A stretch of DNA of 64,000 nucleotides from Oscillospiraceae bacterium (GCA_018110825.1 JAGBCL010000100.1:124001-188000), one strand, 5' to 3'; shown: positions 8,520 to 18,212, counted from the first letter of the stretch. Notes: a model not told the origin generated them from the sequence alone. Numbers and translations: made by a program.

Positions 8520-8951
8520 ATGTTAATCAAGCAGATTTCTATTTTCGTTGAAAACAAGCCAGGCAGACTCAGTGCTGTTACAAAGCTTCTCAGCGACAAC
8601 GGTATTGATATCCGTGCGCTTTCCGTTGCTGACACAAAGGATTTCGGTATTCTCCGTCTTATCGTTAACAATCCTACAAAGGCTTGTGAAGTTCTTAAGG
8701 AGGCTGACTGCACAGTTTCCCTTACAAACGTAATTGCAATCGGTATTCACGACAAGCCGGGCGGACTCTCTGCTGCTATGGATTGTCTGTACTCCGCTAA
8801 CATTTCTGTTGAGTATATGTACGCTTTCATTTCCAAGTCCGAGGATCAGGCTTACGTTATTCTCCGTGTTGAGAACAATGACAAGGCTGTTGAGGCTCTC
8901 AAGGAAAATGATTTCACTATTCTCAAGGCTGAGGAAGTTTACGATATGTAA
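8520..8951 (+). CDS. Tandem ACT-domain protein
   Basis: A 143-residue protein made only of two ACT folds: about residues 4-65 (ISIFVENKPGRLSAVTKLLS) and 71-138 (GIHDKPGGLSAAMDCLYSAN). ACT folds bind amino acids and act as allosteric sensors. Stand-alone tandem-ACT genes are commonly found next to phenylacetate-CoA ligase and iorAB in anaerobes, which fits an aromatic-amino-acid sensing role here. No catalytic domain is present. It starts at ATG 8520 after AAAGGAGG. It ends the operon at a strong bidirectional terminator. Confidence 0.9.
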   Translation: MLIKQISIFVENKPGRLSAVTKLLSDNGIDIRALSVADTKDFGILRLIVNNPTKACEVLKEADCTVSLTNVIAIGIHDKPGGLSAAMDCLYSANISVEYMYAFISKSEDQAYVILRVENNDKAVEALKENDFTILKAEEVYDM

Positions 8952-8953
8952 TA

Positions 8954-8990
8954 AAAAAATGAGGCAGGATTATTTCCTGCCTCATTTTTT
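8954..8990. terminator. Bidirectional terminator between convergent genes
   Basis: ATGAGGCAGGA and TCCTGCCTCAT arms with T runs on one side and A runs on the other. It serves the ACT gene and probably also the minus-strand gene that ends at 8989. Confidence 0.9.
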
Positions 8991-9801
8991 ATTCATGAGT
9001 ATCACCAATGATCAATGCCATAGGATATTTTTTGGTTTGAGTTAAATTAGCATATTCAGTATCGGGTGACACCTCAATATCCTGCCCTCCTGTTGCCAAA
9101 GCAACAATTTCATCATATCTTTCGTATACATTAGAACCTTCACCAGTTATCGGATCATCTACATCCATAGCTTCAATATACACACCCTCTGCTATCCAAT
9201 CTTCAGTAAAATATACAACCATTCCGAAAAGATCATTTTCAAATCTGATAACATATATATCTGTGGACATGTATAAAAAGCTTTCCTCTGCTGAAAAACC
9301 TTTTAAAAGTTTATACACGCCCTCTTTTGTAGAACCGATAATACACAATGGATCTCCCTTTTCAAGGTTGACTACATCATCAAAAACGGTATAAAACATA
9401 TTTTCCTTAGCGGTGAGTTCTTCATTTATATTGTGCAACACTATCGTTTCTTCCATAGTTGTAGTTTCTATAACAGCTTCCGTTATTAATTCAGTCAGCA
9501 CTACAGATTCTGAATAAGACATAGTTTCGGCTTCAGTCTCTATTGTTTCTGTTATATCTGTGTTCCGTTTTGTTACTACCTGTTCAGCATATTCTTTTTC
9601 CTTGGCACTATAAACCGCAGCTACCCCAAAAAGAATGATCAGAAAAACAGATAAAGCAATTTTAGCTGTTTTTACAAGTTTAGTTTTTTTCCATATCCAA
9701 TAAAATGGTCCTATAATACATATAAATGGAAACAAACATATTACAACTATTATCTTACCTTTTGTAGATAATGACTTAAACTTATCCAATAATTTATCCA
9801 T
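8989..9801 (-). CDS. Membrane-anchored protein of unknown function
   Basis: A 270-residue protein. After a short positively charged start it has two close membrane segments (about residues 16-37 and 48-67). A Thr/Glu/Ser-rich linker follows (about residues 70-125), then a globular C-terminal domain of about 140 residues that would be outside the cell. I chose the ATG at 9801 because AAAGGAGAA precedes it. I recognise no family for the C-terminal domain; the overall plan (anchor, low-complexity linker, soluble domain) recurs in other unknown proteins of this window. Monocistronic, with its own consensus promoter. Confidence 0.7.
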   Translation of the reverse strand: MDKLLDKFKSLSTKGKIIVVICLFPFICIIGPFYWIWKKTKLVKTAKIALSVFLIILFGVAAVYSAKEKEYAEQVVTKRNTDITETIETEAETMSYSESVVLTELITEAVIETTTMEETIVLHNINEELTAKENMFYTVFDDVVNLEKGDPLCIIGSTKEGVYKLLKGFSAEESFLYMSTDIYVIRFENDLFGMVVYFTEDWIAEGVYIEAMDVDDPITGEGSNVYERYDEIVALATGGQDIEVSPDTEYANLTQTKKYPMALIIGDTHE

Positions 9802-9836
9802 TACCAAATTCTCCTTTTGCATATAAATACACGTTT

Positions 9837-9865
9837 ATAATACATTATATTGCTTCAAATGTCAA
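9837..9865 (-). promoter_or_regulatory. Promoter of the 8989-9801 gene
   Basis: On the minus strand TTGACA (9860-9865), 17 bp, TATTAT (9837-9842). Confidence 0.8.
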
Positions 9866-9909
9866 GTTGATTTATTACATATTTTAGTGTAGCCTTTCCA
9901 TTTGTTTTC

Positions 9910-9927
9910 TTGATAAATTATTGACAA
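9910..9927. promoter_or_regulatory. Weak Rex-box-like sequence over the acn promoter
   Basis: TTGATAAATTATTGACAA differs from the clostridial Rex pattern TTGTTA-N6-TAACAA at one position in each half. It overlaps the -35 box of the operon that contains rex, which would give autoregulation. Two mismatches make this tentative. Confidence 0.35.
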
Positions 9928-9949
9928 ACCGCACGAAAAATGGTATACT
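9921..9949 (+). promoter_or_regulatory. Promoter of the acn-icd-rex operon
   Basis: TTGACA (9921-9926), 17 bp, TATACT (9944-9949). Confidence 0.88.
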
Positions 9950-9987
9950 ATATTATGTATTTTTATAAATTGAAAGGACGGTTCAGA

Positions 9988-11925
9988 ATGGGATACACAT
10001 TAACTGAAAAAATTCTGAAGGCTCACCTTGTTGACGGCGAATTCGTCAAGGGTAAGGAAATCGGAATCCGCATTGACCAGACATTAACACAGGACGCTAC
10101 AGGTACTATGGCTTACCTCGAATTTGAGGCTATGGGCGTTCCGAGAGTTAAGACAGAGCGTTCTGTTGCATATATTGACCACAACACACTCCAGTCGGGC
10201 TTTGAAAATGCTGACGACCACCGTTTCATCGGTTCTGTTGCTAAGAAGCACGGCATTTACTTCTCCAGACCTGGTAACGGTATCTGTCATCAGGTACATC
10301 TTGAACGTTTCGGCATTCCCGGCAAGACTCTTATCGGCTCCGACAGCCACACTCCAACAGGCGGCGGTATCGGTATGATTGCTATTGGTGCAGGCGGTCT
10401 TGACGTTGCTGTTGCTATGGGCGGCGGTGCTTACTACATTACATATCCTAAGATTGTCAACGTTAAGCTTACAGGCAAGCTCAATCCTTGGGTTGCTGCT
10501 AAGGACGTTATTCTTGAAGTTCTCCGCATTATGTCCGTTAAGGGCGGTGTCGGCAAGGTTATCGAGTACACAGGCGAAGGCGTAAAGACACTTTCCGTTC
10601 CTGAACGTGCTACAATCACAAATATGGGTGCTGAGCTTGGTGCTACAACATCTATCTTCCCTTCCGATGAAATCACAAAGCAGTTCCTTGACGCACAGAA
10701 GCGTGGTGAGGTTTGGACAGAGCTTTCTGCTGACCCTGACGCTGTTTATGATGAAGTTATCGAAATCAACCTTTCTGAGCTTGCTCCTCTTGCTGCATGT
10801 CCTCACTCCCCTGACAATATCAAGTCTGCAACTGAACTTGCTGGCATGAAGATTGACCAGGTTTGTATCGGTTCATGTACAAACAGCTCCCTCATGGACA
10901 TGATGAAGGTTGCTCACATTCTCAAGGGCAAGACTGTTCATCCTGACGTTTCACTTTCTATTGCTCCCGGTTCAAAGCAGGTTCTCAATATGCTTGCTCA
11001 GAACGGTGCTCTTGCTATTATGATTGACGCTGGTGCACGTATTCTTGAAAGTGCTTGCGGTCCATGTATCGGTATGGGTCAGTCCCCTAACTCCAAGGGT
11101 ATTTCCCTCCGTACATTCAACAGAAACTTTGAGGGACGTTCCGGCACTAAGGACGGTCAGATTTATCTCGTATCCCCTGAGCTTGCTGCAGCTTCCGCTA
11201 TTGCAGGTGTTCTTACAGACCCAAGAACCCTTGGTGATATGCCTGCATTTGAAATGCCTAAGGAATTCGTAATCAACGATAATATGGTTGCTGAACCTGC
11301 TCCTGTTGAGGAAATGGACAAGGTTGAAATCCTCCGTGGACCAAACATCAAGCCTTTCCCTGTTACAAAGCCACTTGCTGATGACATTGAAGCATCTTGT
11401 TCTCTCAAGGTTGGCGACAACATCACAACTGACCACATTATGCCTGCAGGTGCGAAGATTCTTCCTCTCCGTTCCAACATTCCTGCTATCTCCAAGTTCT
11501 GCTTCACAGTTTGCGACGAGGAATTCCCTGCTCGTGCTGAAAGCCTTGGAAAGAGCATTATTGTTGGTGGTGCAAACTACGGTCAGGGCTCATCCCGTGA
11601 ACACGCTGCACTTGCTCCTCTCCACCTCGGTGTAAAGGCTGTTCTTGTTAAGAGCTTTGCAAGAATTCACCGTTCCAACCTTATCAACGCTGGTATTCTC
11701 CCACTCACATTCGTAAACGAAGCTGATTACGAGAAGATTTCTCAGGGTGATGAGCTTGTACTTGCTAATGTTCGTGCTGATATCGAGGCTGGCAAGACTG
11801 AACTTACTGTAAAGAACAAGACAACAGGTGCTGACATTCCTGTTCTTTGCGAGCTTTCGGGAAGAACTAAGGATATTATTCTTGCTGGCGGTCTGCTTGA
11901 CTACACAAGAGAGAGCCTTAAGTAA
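9988..11925 (+). CDS. acn: Aconitate hydratase
   Basis: A 645-residue aconitase, which isomerises citrate to isocitrate with a 4Fe-4S cluster. Cluster cysteines are in IGSCTNSS and ESACGPCIGMG. The N-terminal region has the substrate motif IGSDSHTPTGGG, and the C-terminal swivel domain has GANYGQGSSREHAALAP. The length of about 645 matches the shorter aconitase type common in Clostridia and is well below AcnA (about 890). I chose the ATG at 9988 (GAAAGGACGG upstream) over upstream in-frame codons. It is first in an operon with icd, so the pair converts citrate to 2-oxoglutarate, presumably for glutamate synthesis. No citrate synthase gene is in the window. Confidence 0.95.
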   Translation: MGYTLTEKILKAHLVDGEFVKGKEIGIRIDQTLTQDATGTMAYLEFEAMGVPRVKTERSVAYIDHNTLQSGFENADDHRFIGSVAKKHGIYFSRPGNGICHQVHLERFGIPGKTLIGSDSHTPTGGGIGMIAIGAGGLDVAVAMGGGAYYITYPKIVNVKLTGKLNPWVAAKDVILEVLRIMSVKGGVGKVIEYTGEGVKTLSVPERATITNMGAELGATTSIFPSDEITKQFLDAQKRGEVWTELSADPDAVYDEVIEINLSELAPLAACPHSPDNIKSATELAGMKIDQVCIGSCTNSSLMDMMKVAHILKGKTVHPDVSLSIAPGSKQVLNMLAQNGALAIMIDAGARILESACGPCIGMGQSPNSKGISLRTFNRNFEGRSGTKDGQIYLVSPELAAASAIAGVLTDPRTLGDMPAFEMPKEFVINDNMVAEPAPVEEMDKVEILRGPNIKPFPVTKPLADDIEASCSLKVGDNITTDHIMPAGAKILPLRSNIPAISKFCFTVCDEEFPARAESLGKSIIVGGANYGQGSSREHAALAPLHLGVKAVLVKSFARIHRSNLINAGILPLTFVNEADYEKISQGDELVLANVRADIEAGKTELTVKNKTTGADIPVLCELSGRTKDIILAGGLLDYTRESLK

Positions 11926-12128
11926 TGAATCTTACATTTTTACTCAGATATCGCCATCATCGTTGGTCGACGGCTGATTTTATTGCATTTATCTGTGCAT
12001 TAATTGTTATTTATGCAATAAAAAGCTTTGCCAAAAAATATTTTCCCGACGTCAGCGAATCCAAGCTTAATATAATATCTACAATTGTTATTGTTATTGC
12101 AGTGCTTATTGCAAATTCTATTGAATAG
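11925..12128 (+). CDS. Small membrane protein in the acn-icd operon
   Basis: A 67-residue protein whose ATG overlaps the last base of the acn stop (TAATG), a coupled start. It has two hydrophobic segments, about residues 18-33 and 48-64, with a charged turn between them (KSFAKKYFPDVSESK). Unknown family. The coupling argues that it is really translated. Its function in a citrate-to-oxoglutarate operon is unclear. Confidence 0.6.
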   Translation: MNLTFLLRYRHHRWSTADFIAFICALIVIYAIKSFAKKYFPDVSESKLNIISTIVIVIAVLIANSIE

Positions 12129-12129
12129 T

Positions 12130-12597
12130 ATGGATATTAAAAATAATAACAATCCTTCTGTTGTTGTGACGTCACGCTGCGGCAAGGATTGCTCGCAATG
12201 CGAGATGAAAATCGAAGAATTATGTGCAGGCTGTTTTGAACTTGAAGAGGGCAACTGGGCTGGTGACTGCGAAATCAAGTACTGCTGTGAAGGCAAGGAA
12301 CTTGAACATTGCGGTTTATGCCCTATGTTCCCCTGCGACTTGCTCCGCAATACTGCTTTCGATGAAGAAGAAGGCGATGACGGAGAGCGGCTTGTTACAC
12401 TGAAACGCTGGGCAGAAGAAACTGACGTACAAAAGGACAATTCACGCAATTACATTCTTGGCGGAGTTGCTTTGGGTGTGGTTGCAGGTGCAATTTTCGG
12501 TGCGTTATCAGGAAGCTTTGCGGCGGTTATGTTTGCGTGTGTTCTGGTTGGTGCCGCTGTTGGCGTTATGATTGATATTACCCAAAAAAAAAAATAA
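12130..12597 (+). CDS. DUF3795-type Cys-rich protein with C-terminal membrane hairpin
   Basis: A 155-residue protein. The N-terminal half is Cys-rich in the DUF3795 manner (SRCGKDCSQCEMK, CAGCF, CGLCPMFPCD), with seven or more cysteines that could hold metal. The C-terminal part has two glycine/alanine-rich membrane segments (about residues 105-128 and 130-147) and a lysine tail. It starts one base after the previous stop, so it is coupled in the operon. The family has no established function. The Cys pattern and the position beside aconitase make a role in metal or Fe-S handling possible, but this is a guess. Confidence 0.7.
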   Translation: MDIKNNNNPSVVVTSRCGKDCSQCEMKIEELCAGCFELEEGNWAGDCEIKYCCEGKELEHCGLCPMFPCDLLRNTAFDEEEGDDGERLVTLKRWAEETDVQKDNSRNYILGGVALGVVAGAIFGALSGSFAAVMFACVLVGAAVGVMIDITQKKK

Positions 12598-12612
12598 ACG
12601 GAGGTTATTAAA

Positions 12613-13830
12613 ATGGCTGATAAAATTAAAATGCTTACCCCGCTGGTTGAAATGGACGGCGACGAGATGACCCGTATCATCTGGAAGATGATTAAGGACA
12701 TTCTCCTTACTCCTTATGTTGAACTCAACACTGAATACTATGACCTCGGTCTTGTTCACCGTAACGAGACAAATGACCAAGTTACTTTTGACTCTGCTGA
12801 GGCTACAAAGAAGTACGGTGTTGCTGTAAAGTGTGCTACAATCACACCTAATGCTGCTCGTATGCCTGAGTACAACCTCAAGGAAATGTGGAAGTCCCCT
12901 AATGGTACTATCCGTGCTATTCTTGACGGCACTGTTTTCCGTACACCTATCATTGTTAAGGGCATCACTCCATTTATTCCTACTTGGACAAAGCCTATCA
13001 CTATCGCTCGTCACGCTTACGGCGATGTTTATAAGAACACTGAAATGCGTGTTGAAGAAGGCTGCAAGGCTGAACTCGTTGTTACTGACAAGGACGGCAA
13101 CGAAACACGTTCCCTCATTCACGAATTCGGCGGCACTGACGGTATCATTCAGGGCCTTCACAACACAGACAAGTCTATCGGCAGCTTTGCAAGAGCTTGC
13201 TTCAACTACGCTCTTGACCTTAAGCAGGACCTTTGGTTTGCTACAAAGGATACTATTTCCAAGAAGTATGACCACCGCTTCAAGGATATTTTTGCTGAAA
13301 TCTATGAGAATGAGTACAAGGAAAAGTTTGAAGCAGCAGGCATTGAATATTTCTACACACTCATCGACGATGCTGTTGCAAGAGTTGTTCGTTCAAACGG
13401 AGGTTACATCTGGGCTTGTAAGAACTATGACGGTGACGTAATGTCCGATATGGTTGCTACGGCTTACGGAAGCCTTGCTATGATGACTTCTGTTCTCGTT
13501 TCTCCTGACGGTGTTTACGAATACGAAGCTGCACACGGCACTGTTCAGCGTCACTACTACAAGCACCTCAAGGGCGAAAAGACTTCTACAAACAGTGTTG
13601 CTACAATCTTTGCTTGGAGCGGTGCTCTTCGCAAGAGAGGCGAACTTGACAACACACCTGACCTTGTTGAATTTGCTGATAAGCTTGAAAAGGCTACAAT
13701 TCAGACAATTGAAGAGGGCGTTATGACAGGTGACCTTGCTGCTCTCTCCTCTATTCCTAACAAGCAGACTGTTGACACAGAAGCTTTCCTCGTTGCTATC
13801 AACGAAAGACTTGCAAAATTAATGCAGTAA
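12613..13830 (+). CDS. icd: NADP-dependent isocitrate dehydrogenase (dimeric, eukaryote-like type)
   Basis: A 405-residue isocitrate dehydrogenase that oxidatively decarboxylates isocitrate to 2-oxoglutarate. The sequence [19 protein letters not shown] near the N-terminus, the substrate-site segment [16 protein letters not shown], and [19 protein letters not shown] place it in the dimeric subfamily shared with eukaryotic cytosolic enzymes rather than the E. coli type. NADP preference is inferred from the subfamily. It starts at ATG 12613 after GGAGG. It follows acn, two small genes apart, and is followed 21 bases later by rex. Confidence 0.95.
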   Translation: MADKIKMLTPLVEMDGDEMTRIIWKMIKDILLTPYVELNTEYYDLGLVHRNETNDQVTFDSAEATKKYGVAVKCATITPNAARMPEYNLKEMWKSPNGTIRAILDGTVFRTPIIVKGITPFIPTWTKPITIARHAYGDVYKNTEMRVEEGCKAELVVTDKDGNETRSLIHEFGGTDGIIQGLHNTDKSIGSFARACFNYALDLKQDLWFATKDTISKKYDHRFKDIFAEIYENEYKEKFEAAGIEYFYTLIDDAVARVVRSNGGYIWACKNYDGDVMSDMVATAYGSLAMMTSVLVSPDGVYEYEAAHGTVQRHYYKHLKGEKTSTNSVATIFAWSGALRKRGELDNTPDLVEFADKLEKATIQTIEEGVMTGDLAALSSIPNKQTVDTEAFLVAINERLAKLMQ

Positions 13831-13851
13831 AGATAAAGGACGTGCACGCAA

Positions 13852-14490
13852 ATGGCAAAGAAATCAGGTATATCAACCTCTGTTATCAAGCGCCTGCCGC
13901 GTTACTACCGCTTTATAGGCGAGCTTGTTAAACAGGGTACGGTAAGGATTTCCTCCGGTGAGCTTGCTGAGAAAATGTCGCTTACCGCTTCACAAATCAG
14001 ACAGGATTTAAACTGCTTCGGCGGTTTCGGTCAGCAGGGTTACGGTTACAACTTAATCGAGCTTCATGCTGAAATCGGCAAAATTCTTGGGGTTACACAG
14101 GGGTATAAGACTGTACTTATCGGTGCAGGTAACCTCGGACGTGCTGTTGCTACGCATATGAATTTCAGCGAGTACGGCTGCAAACTGGTAGGTATTTTCG
14201 ACAGCGATGCAGCAAAGGCAGGAACCGCTGTTGCGGGACTTGAAGTTATGCCCGTTTCGCAGATGGAAAGCTTCTTTGCAGCTGAACAGCCGCAGATTGC
14301 TATTCTGTGTATTCCCAAAACCTCGGCACAGGAGCTTGCTGACAAGCTGATTTCGCTGGGTGTTAAGGCATTCTGGAACTTCAGCCACTATGACATCAAA
14401 ATCTCCCACAAGGACGTTGTGGTTGAAAACGTACACCTTGGTGACAGCATTATGATGCTTTCCTATGCACTTACTAACGGTGATGAATAA
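13852..14490 (+). CDS. rex: Redox-sensing transcriptional repressor Rex
   Basis: A 212-residue Rex. The N-terminal winged helix (VIKRLPRYYRFIGELV, LTASQIRQDLNCFGGFG) binds TTGTnA-type dyads. The C-terminal Rossmann domain with VLIGAGNLGRAVA binds NADH/NAD+; NADH releases Rex from DNA. Length is typical. It is the last gene of the acn-icd operon, so the NADH sensor is made with the oxoglutarate branch enzymes. Candidate targets in this window are adhE (two good boxes) and, weakly, its own operon promoter. A strong terminator follows. Confidence 0.96.
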   Translation: MAKKSGISTSVIKRLPRYYRFIGELVKQGTVRISSGELAEKMSLTASQIRQDLNCFGGFGQQGYGYNLIELHAEIGKILGVTQGYKTVLIGAGNLGRAVATHMNFSEYGCKLVGIFDSDAAKAGTAVAGLEVMPVSQMESFFAAEQPQIAILCIPKTSAQELADKLISLGVKAFWNFSHYDIKISHKDVVVENVHLGDSIMMLSYALTNGDE

Positions 14491-14499
14491 ACAAAAATT

Positions 14500-14533
14500 G
14501 CTCTTCCCTGTTAATTCAGGGAAGAGCTTTTTT
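14500..14533 (+). terminator. Rho-independent terminator after rex
   Basis: GCTCTTCCCTG and CAGGGAAGAGC arms, 6-nt loop, then T residues. Confidence 0.93.
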
Positions 14534-14572
14534 CATGCAAATATTTCTTTGAAATGATTTTGAAACAGAATT

Positions 14573-16474
14573 TTATTCAAGTTCAAAAGCACCCGTATAA
14601 AGCTGATAATACTTACCCTTTTCGGCAATAAGCTTATCGTGGCTTCCTCGTTCGATTATGCGTCCTTGTTCAAGAACCATAATCACGTCGGAATTCTTTA
14701 CTGTGGAAAGCCTGTGTGCAATTACGAAAACCGTTCTGCCCTTCATAAGTGCATCCATACCACGCTGAACAACTGCTTCGGTATGGGTATCTATTGAAGA
14801 TGTTGCCTCGTCCATAATCATTACCGGAGGGTCGGCAACTGCGGCACGGCTGATAGCAAGAAGCTGTCGCTGACCTTGCGAGAGGTTGCTTCCGTTTTCG
14901 GTAAGCACGGTATTATATCCGTTTGGAAGTCGTGTAATAAAATCGTGGGCACCCGCAAGCTTTGCGGCTTCCATACACTCGTCATCGGTTGCGTCAAGAC
15001 GTCCGTAGCGGATGTTGTCCATAACCGTACCTGTGAAAAGGTTGGTATCCTGGAGAATTACTCCAAGAGAGTGACGCAAGTCGGCTTTCTTGATTTTGTT
15101 GATGTTGATGCCGTCGTAACGGATTTTTCCGTCGTCGATATCGTAGAAACGGTTGATAAGGTTTGTGATTGTTGTTTTGCCTGCACCTGTTGCACCGACA
15201 AAGGCAATTTTCTGTCCAGGTTCGGCAAAGAGTGAAACATTATGGAGCACGATTTTATCTTCAACGTAACCAAAGTCAACATCATCCATAACGATATCAC
15301 CACGCAGTCGTGTATAAGTAACAGTGCCGTCAGCCTGATGTGGATGCTTCCATGCCCATACACCTGTACGTTCTGCACATTCAACAAGCTGGCCGTTTTC
15401 TTCCTTGGCATTGACAAGGGTTACATAGCCGTCGTCAATCTCAGGCTCCCTGTCGATAAGGTTGAAAATTCTTTCCGCACCTGCGATACCCATTACTACA
15501 GAGTTTATCTGGTGGGAAACCTGGCCGATGTTGCCTGCAAACTGCTTGGTCATATTGAGGAACGGTACAACAACGCTGATGCTGATTGCCATACCTGAAA
15601 GGCTGAGGTTTGTTACATTGTTCAGATAGAGGAAACCTCCTGCGATAGCAACAATAACGTAGAGCACGTTACCCATATTGTTCAGGACAGGTCCGAGGAT
15701 ATTTGCGTACTTATTTGCTCTTTCAGACGCAAGGAAAAGTGCTTCATTGATTTCGTCAAAATCAGCCATACATTCTTCCTCGTGGCAGAAAACCTTGACC
15801 ACCTTCTGACCGTTCATGATTTCCTCGATGTAGCCTTCTTCCTTACCGATTTCAATCTGCTGCTTCACGAAATATTTTGCTGAGCCGCCGCCTACTTTTG
15901 AAGTGACGATGAGCATAAGGATTACGCCAACAAGCACAACAATTGCCATCCACACGCAGAAATAAAGCATAATGGAGAAAAGTGTTGTAACAGTAAGAAT
16001 TGACACGAGAAGCTGCGGGAAGCTCTGGGATACCATCTGACGGAGTGTGTCGATATCGTTGGTGTAATGGCTCATTATGTCGCCATGGTTTGTTGTATCA
16101 AAGAACTGCACAGGCAAGTCCTGCATTCTGTTGAACATCTTTTCACGAAGTTTTTTTAGCGTACCCTGTGTAATGATTGCCATCATCTGATTGAAAGCAA
16201 AGCCTGACAGCAGCGACAGCACGTAGAACACAACGAGGATAATAACCGTACCCAAAATCTGTTCCTTGACGCCTTCCCAGTCACCGCTCTGCCAGCTTGT
16301 TTCAACAGCGGAAATTACTTTCTGCATAAAGATAGCAGGCATCGAGCTGACGATTGCGTTGAAGATTATACACACGAGGGTAAGCGGCATAAGCACGGGA
16401 TAAAACTCAAAAAGCGTTTTGATAACACGTTTTGCCGTACCCTTTTTCACGGTTGGTCTTTTTTTATTCTCCAT
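14573..16474 (-). CDS. ABC exporter half-transporter, canonical ATP site
   Basis: A 633-residue fused membrane-ATPase subunit of the multidrug/lipid exporter type, with six membrane segments (about residues 20-320) and then a nucleotide-binding domain. Walker A is FVGATGAGKTTI, the signature is LSQGQRQLLAISRA, and Walker B ends in the catalytic glutamate (VMIMDEATSSID). An insertion of about 40 residues lies before the ATPase domain. I chose the ATG at 16474 because GGAGGTGA precedes it; it overlaps the upstream subunit's end by 11 bases. With that subunit, whose Walker B lacks the glutamate, it should form a heterodimer of the LmrCD/BmrCD kind. Substrate unknown. Confidence 0.9.
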   Translation of the reverse strand: MENKKRPTVKKGTAKRVIKTLFEFYPVLMPLTLVCIIFNAIVSSMPAIFMQKVISAVETSWQSGDWEGVKEQILGTVIILVVFYVLSLLSGFAFNQMMAIITQGTLKKLREKMFNRMQDLPVQFFDTTNHGDIMSHYTNDIDTLRQMVSQSFPQLLVSILTVTTLFSIMLYFCVWMAIVVLVGVILMLIVTSKVGGGSAKYFVKQQIEIGKEEGYIEEIMNGQKVVKVFCHEEECMADFDEINEALFLASERANKYANILGPVLNNMGNVLYVIVAIAGGFLYLNNVTNLSLSGMAISISVVVPFLNMTKQFAGNIGQVSHQINSVVMGIAGAERIFNLIDREPEIDDGYVTLVNAKEENGQLVECAERTGVWAWKHPHQADGTVTYTRLRGDIVMDDVDFGYVEDKIVLHNVSLFAEPGQKIAFVGATGAGKTTITNLINRFYDIDDGKIRYDGININKIKKADLRHSLGVILQDTNLFTGTVMDNIRYGRLDATDDECMEAAKLAGAHDFITRLPNGYNTVLTENGSNLSQGQRQLLAISRAAVADPPVMIMDEATSSIDTHTEAVVQRGMDALMKGRTVFVIAHRLSTVKNSDVIMVLEQGRIIERGSHDKLIAEKGKYYQLYTGAFELE

Positions 16475-18212
16475 CGCTGTCACCTCCTGTCTTGTTCTGG
16501 ATATTATAGAGGTCTTTGTAGATTTCGTTGGATTTCAGCAATTCATCGTGGCTGCCTGCGGCGCTGATTGTGCCGTTTTCCATAACAATGATAAGGTCAG
16601 CGTCCTGCACGGAGGAAATACGCTGTGCGATGATAAGCTTGGTTGTTTCAGGGATATACTCACGCATAGCCGCTCTGATAAGTGCGTCTGTCTTTGTATC
16701 AACTGCACTTGTGGAGTCGTCCATAATAAGGATTTTAGGCTTTTTCAGCAGTGCACGTGCAATACAGAGTCTTTGCTTCTGACCGCCCGATACGTTTGCA
16801 CCGCCCTGCTCGATATATGTATCATAGCCATCAGGGAAACGAACGATAAACTCGTCAGCCTGAGCAAGCTTGCAGGCTTCAATCATTTCCTCGTCGGTAG
16901 CATTTTTGTTGCCCCAACGGAGGTTGTCCTTGATTGTTCCCGAGAAAAGAATATTTTTCTGGAGTACCATTGCAACCTCGTTACGGAGAGTTTCAAGGTC
17001 ATACTCACGGACATCACGTCCGCCTACAAGGATTGCGCCCTCGGTTACGTCGTAAAGACGGGAGATAAGCTGTACGAGAGTTGATTTTGATGAGCCTGTG
17101 CCGCCGATGATACCGACTGTCTGTCCAGATTCAATATGGAGATTGATGTTTGAAAGTGTGTTCTTTTCGGCTGTTTTTGCGTACTTGAAGCTTACGTTGT
17201 TGAAGTCGATGGAGCCGTTTGCAATATCCATAACGGGATTTTCGGGATTGCTGAGGCTGCTCTGTTCGTCAAGCACCTCCACGATACGCTTACCTGATTC
17301 GGAAGCCATTGTAATCATTACAAACACCATTGAAATCATCATAAGGCTGTTCAGAATCATAAAGCTGTATGTAAGAAGTGCGCTGAACTGACCGACATCA
17401 AGGTCAATTCCCTTTGATGTGATGATTGTATATGAACCGAAGGAAAGCACGAATACCATTACTGCGTAAAGGCAGAACTGCATAATCGGACCGTTAAGGG
17501 CAAGGATACGGTCAGCTTTTGTAAAGTCGGCGCAAACATCCTCTGCGGCGGTATTGAACTTTTCCTTTTCGTAATCCTCACGAACATAGGATTTTACAAC
17601 ACGGATACCCTTTACGTTTTCCTGAATTGAGCTGTTGAGGCGGTCGTACTTCTTGAACACCTTCTTGAACAGCGGCATAGTCTTTGCAATTACAATAATA
17701 AGTGCAACTGCAAGAATTGGTGCAACGATTAGAAAGATGAATGCCATTTTTCCGCCCATTACAAATGCCATTACAAATGCGAAAATCAGCATGAACGGAC
17801 AACGTACTGCCATTCGGATAATCATCATAAATGCCATCTGCACGTTGGTTACATCGGTTGTAAGACGTGTTACGAGGGAAGATGTGGAAAATCTATCGAT
17901 GTTCTCAAATGAAAAATTCTGGATATTGTAGAACATATCCTTACGCATATTCTTCGCAAAACCGCAGGACGCTGTTGCACAAGTTATTCCTGCAAGCGCG
18001 CCGAAAGTAAGTGAAAGAATTGCCATCACTACCAGCACAAGACCGTAGTTAAGAATTGTTTTCATATCACAGCCACCTTTAATCTGGTTAACGAGCTCTG
18101 CGATAATGAACGGAATTATACATTCCATTACCACTTCAAGCGATACAAGTATTGGTGTCAGAATTGAGTCACGCTTGTATTCACGCACGCATGACGCAAG
18201 TTTTTTTATCAT
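16464..18212 (-). CDS. ABC exporter half-transporter, degenerate ATP site
   Basis: A 582-residue membrane-ATPase fusion. Walker A is IGGTGSSKSTLVQL and the signature is VSGGQKQRLCIARA. Walker B reads ILIMDDSTSAVD, with Asp where the catalytic Glu is normal. Loss of that Glu in one partner is typical of heterodimeric ABC exporters with one non-hydrolysing site. I chose the ATG at 18212 (AAAGGACGG upstream); the longer reading has no ribosome site. It is the promoter-proximal gene and overlaps its partner by 11 bases. Drug export is the usual family guess, not shown here. Confidence 0.9.
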   Translation of the reverse strand: MIKKLASCVREYKRDSILTPILVSLEVVMECIIPFIIAELVNQIKGGCDMKTILNYGLVLVVMAILSLTFGALAGITCATASCGFAKNMRKDMFYNIQNFSFENIDRFSTSSLVTRLTTDVTNVQMAFMMIIRMAVRCPFMLIFAFVMAFVMGGKMAFIFLIVAPILAVALIIVIAKTMPLFKKVFKKYDRLNSSIQENVKGIRVVKSYVREDYEKEKFNTAAEDVCADFTKADRILALNGPIMQFCLYAVMVFVLSFGSYTIITSKGIDLDVGQFSALLTYSFMILNSLMMISMVFVMITMASESGKRIVEVLDEQSSLSNPENPVMDIANGSIDFNNVSFKYAKTAEKNTLSNINLHIESGQTVGIIGGTGSSKSTLVQLISRLYDVTEGAILVGGRDVREYDLETLRNEVAMVLQKNILFSGTIKDNLRWGNKNATDEEMIEACKLAQADEFIVRFPDGYDTYIEQGGANVSGGQKQRLCIARALLKKPKILIMDDSTSAVDTKTDALIRAAMREYIPETTKLIIAQRISSVQDADLIIVMENGTISAAGSHDELLKSNEIYKDLYNIQNKTGGDSDGE

